Source: Fibrobacter sp. UWB13
GTDB lineage: Bacteria > Fibrobacterota > Fibrobacteria > Fibrobacterales > Fibrobacteraceae
Assembly (NCBI RefSeq): GCF_900177805.1
Contig: NZ_FXAX01000001.1
Coordinates: forward strand, 1,302,001 to 1,366,000
Length of the DNA stretch: 64,000 nucleotides
Direction of reading: 5' to 3'
Shown here: positions 63,484 to 64,000 of the stretch, piece after piece
Layout: the number at the start of each line of letters is the position of its first letter
Numbering within the stretch: position 1 is the stretch's first letter
The notes under the pieces: generated by a model
Seen by the model: the letters and a program-made list of their open reading frames with translations, nothing else
Database searches by the model: none
What the model was told of the DNA's origin: nothing
Program-made: the position numbers and the translations under genes

Positions 63484-64000
63484 TTACTTTCCATTCCCCC
63501 TAAATACACCTTGAATAATTAATCTTACTTCTGTTTGGCTCAACGGTTTTTCAGAACTTTCCATTGAAATTATGAGATTTTTCCCAGGGACATAGCCGCA
63601 TTGGAGGTAAGACGATAATTTTTTGACCGACAAAGAAGCATACTCAGGATTATCCATCATTCCCAAATGTTCCCATAACAGTTCTTTACGTGTACGCAAA
63701 TCAAGACAAGTAAAATCTGGATAAACGCTCCGACCACCATCCGCGAGTTTCAACGGACATTCGTATTTATAAGGGATTCCCAAACGCCCAAGCGTATCCG
63801 CAATAATCACCTCTGACTTTGAACGTACTCGTTCGCCCTTTGCAGTCCGCAAATCTGGAACTCCCGCTTCAAAATGTTTTCCCTTATACGGCACAGCAAG
63901 CCATCGCCTCGCATATTCTTCATCCGAAAGCAGGATTGGTTCAACCAAAGACTTGCGGACTTCATTCATCCGATTGTAAATGTTTGTCAATTCTTCGGGA
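63484..64000 (-). CDS. Nuclease-like conserved protein, 5' end beyond right edge
   Basis: The frame is open to the window edge; the only nearby starts in this frame (TTG 63990, ATG 63969) have no support, so the gene is probably longer. The visible 170 residues contain a PD-(D/E)XK-like arrangement: RSKSEVIIADTLGRLGIPYKYE, then YPDFTCLDLRTRKELLWEHLGMM and DNPEYASLSVKKL. The acidic and charged residues in SEV, PDF and ELLWEH could form the nuclease centre. Assignment rests on motif resemblance only. Confidence 0.55.
   Translation of the reverse strand, partial: PEELTNIYNRMNEVRKSLVEPILLSDEEYARRWLAVPYKGKHFEAGVPDLRTAKGERVRSKSEVIIADTLGRLGIPYKYECPLKLADGGRSVYPDFTCLDLRTRKELLWEHLGMMDNPEYASLSVKKLSSYLQCGYVPGKNLIISMESSEKPLSQTEVRLIIQGVFRGNGK

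Overview
The window looks like chromosomal DNA of a Fibrobacter species. The clearest clue is a 928-residue lipoprotein (7161-9947) with the architecture of TIGR02171, a family described from Fibrobacter succinogenes. Balanced base composition, GAA/AAG/CTC-rich codon use and many secreted or lipid-anchored envelope proteins agree. This is an inference from family recognition; no database was searched. I saw no rRNA, insertion sequence, prophage or CRISPR array. One tRNA gene, tRNA-Pro(GGG), is present.

Layout. 1-1437 is the 5' part of a transketolase gene cut by the left edge. 1632-5935 has a large membrane glycosyltransferase, a GT2 glycosyltransferase and gmk. 6029-9947 has a conserved unknown and the TIGR02171 lipoprotein on the minus strand. 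10070-14293 is a plus-strand accessory run (acyltransferase, U32-like protein, three membrane or DUF proteins). 14294-20414 holds priA, a 969-residue DUF349 protein and a Sua5-type gene. 20478-23605 has a VanX-like dipeptidase and a TonB-dependent-receptor-like protein. 23672-28134 carries a nitrilase-family amidase, two small unknowns, a maltokinase, cysE and nth. 28168-33815 has a DUF3300 protein, glnS, an EamA transporter, an NhaC-type antiporter and a 57-residue leader gene. 33955-40252 holds a beta-helix protein, a TPP riboswitch with thiC, a primase/RecA-like ATPase and a TrmA-like pseudo-enzyme. 40293-46863 is an envelope-sensing operon (LysM protein, tiny membrane protein, histidine kinase, response regulator, BamB-like propeller). 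46947-49586 has an oligopeptide-binding lipoprotein and a phosphatidylserine synthase. 49680-51736 is ruvC with two murein peptidases. 51827-56885 is an overlapping operon of a DnaG-DnaB-like fusion with altered active sites, a GT4 glycosyltransferase and an LtaS-like sulfatase. 57000-64000 carries tRNA-Pro, phosphoglycolate phosphatase, a cysteine desulfurase plus TtcA-like pair, lipoproteins including a secreted tyrosine phosphatase, a YjdF-like membrane protein and a nuclease-like partial gene.

Three signals deserve most attention. (1) At least eleven first-in-transcript genes have a TAnnnT-type -10 hexamer exactly 6-7 nt before the start codon and no ribosome-binding site, which predicts widespread leaderless transcription. 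The TPP riboswitch independently fixes the same type of -10 box in this genome. (2) Intergenic arrays with a strict 7-bp period (AGTCATT-type units, often inverted around a GCGGC/GCCGC hairpin, and a perfect GACGAGA x4) recur seven times, several of them occupying the -35 region of a promoter. (3) Several proteins keep an informational-enzyme fold while losing catalytic residues: a DnaG/DnaB fusion, a TrmA-type methyltransferase and an endonuclease III with an incomplete Fe-S site.
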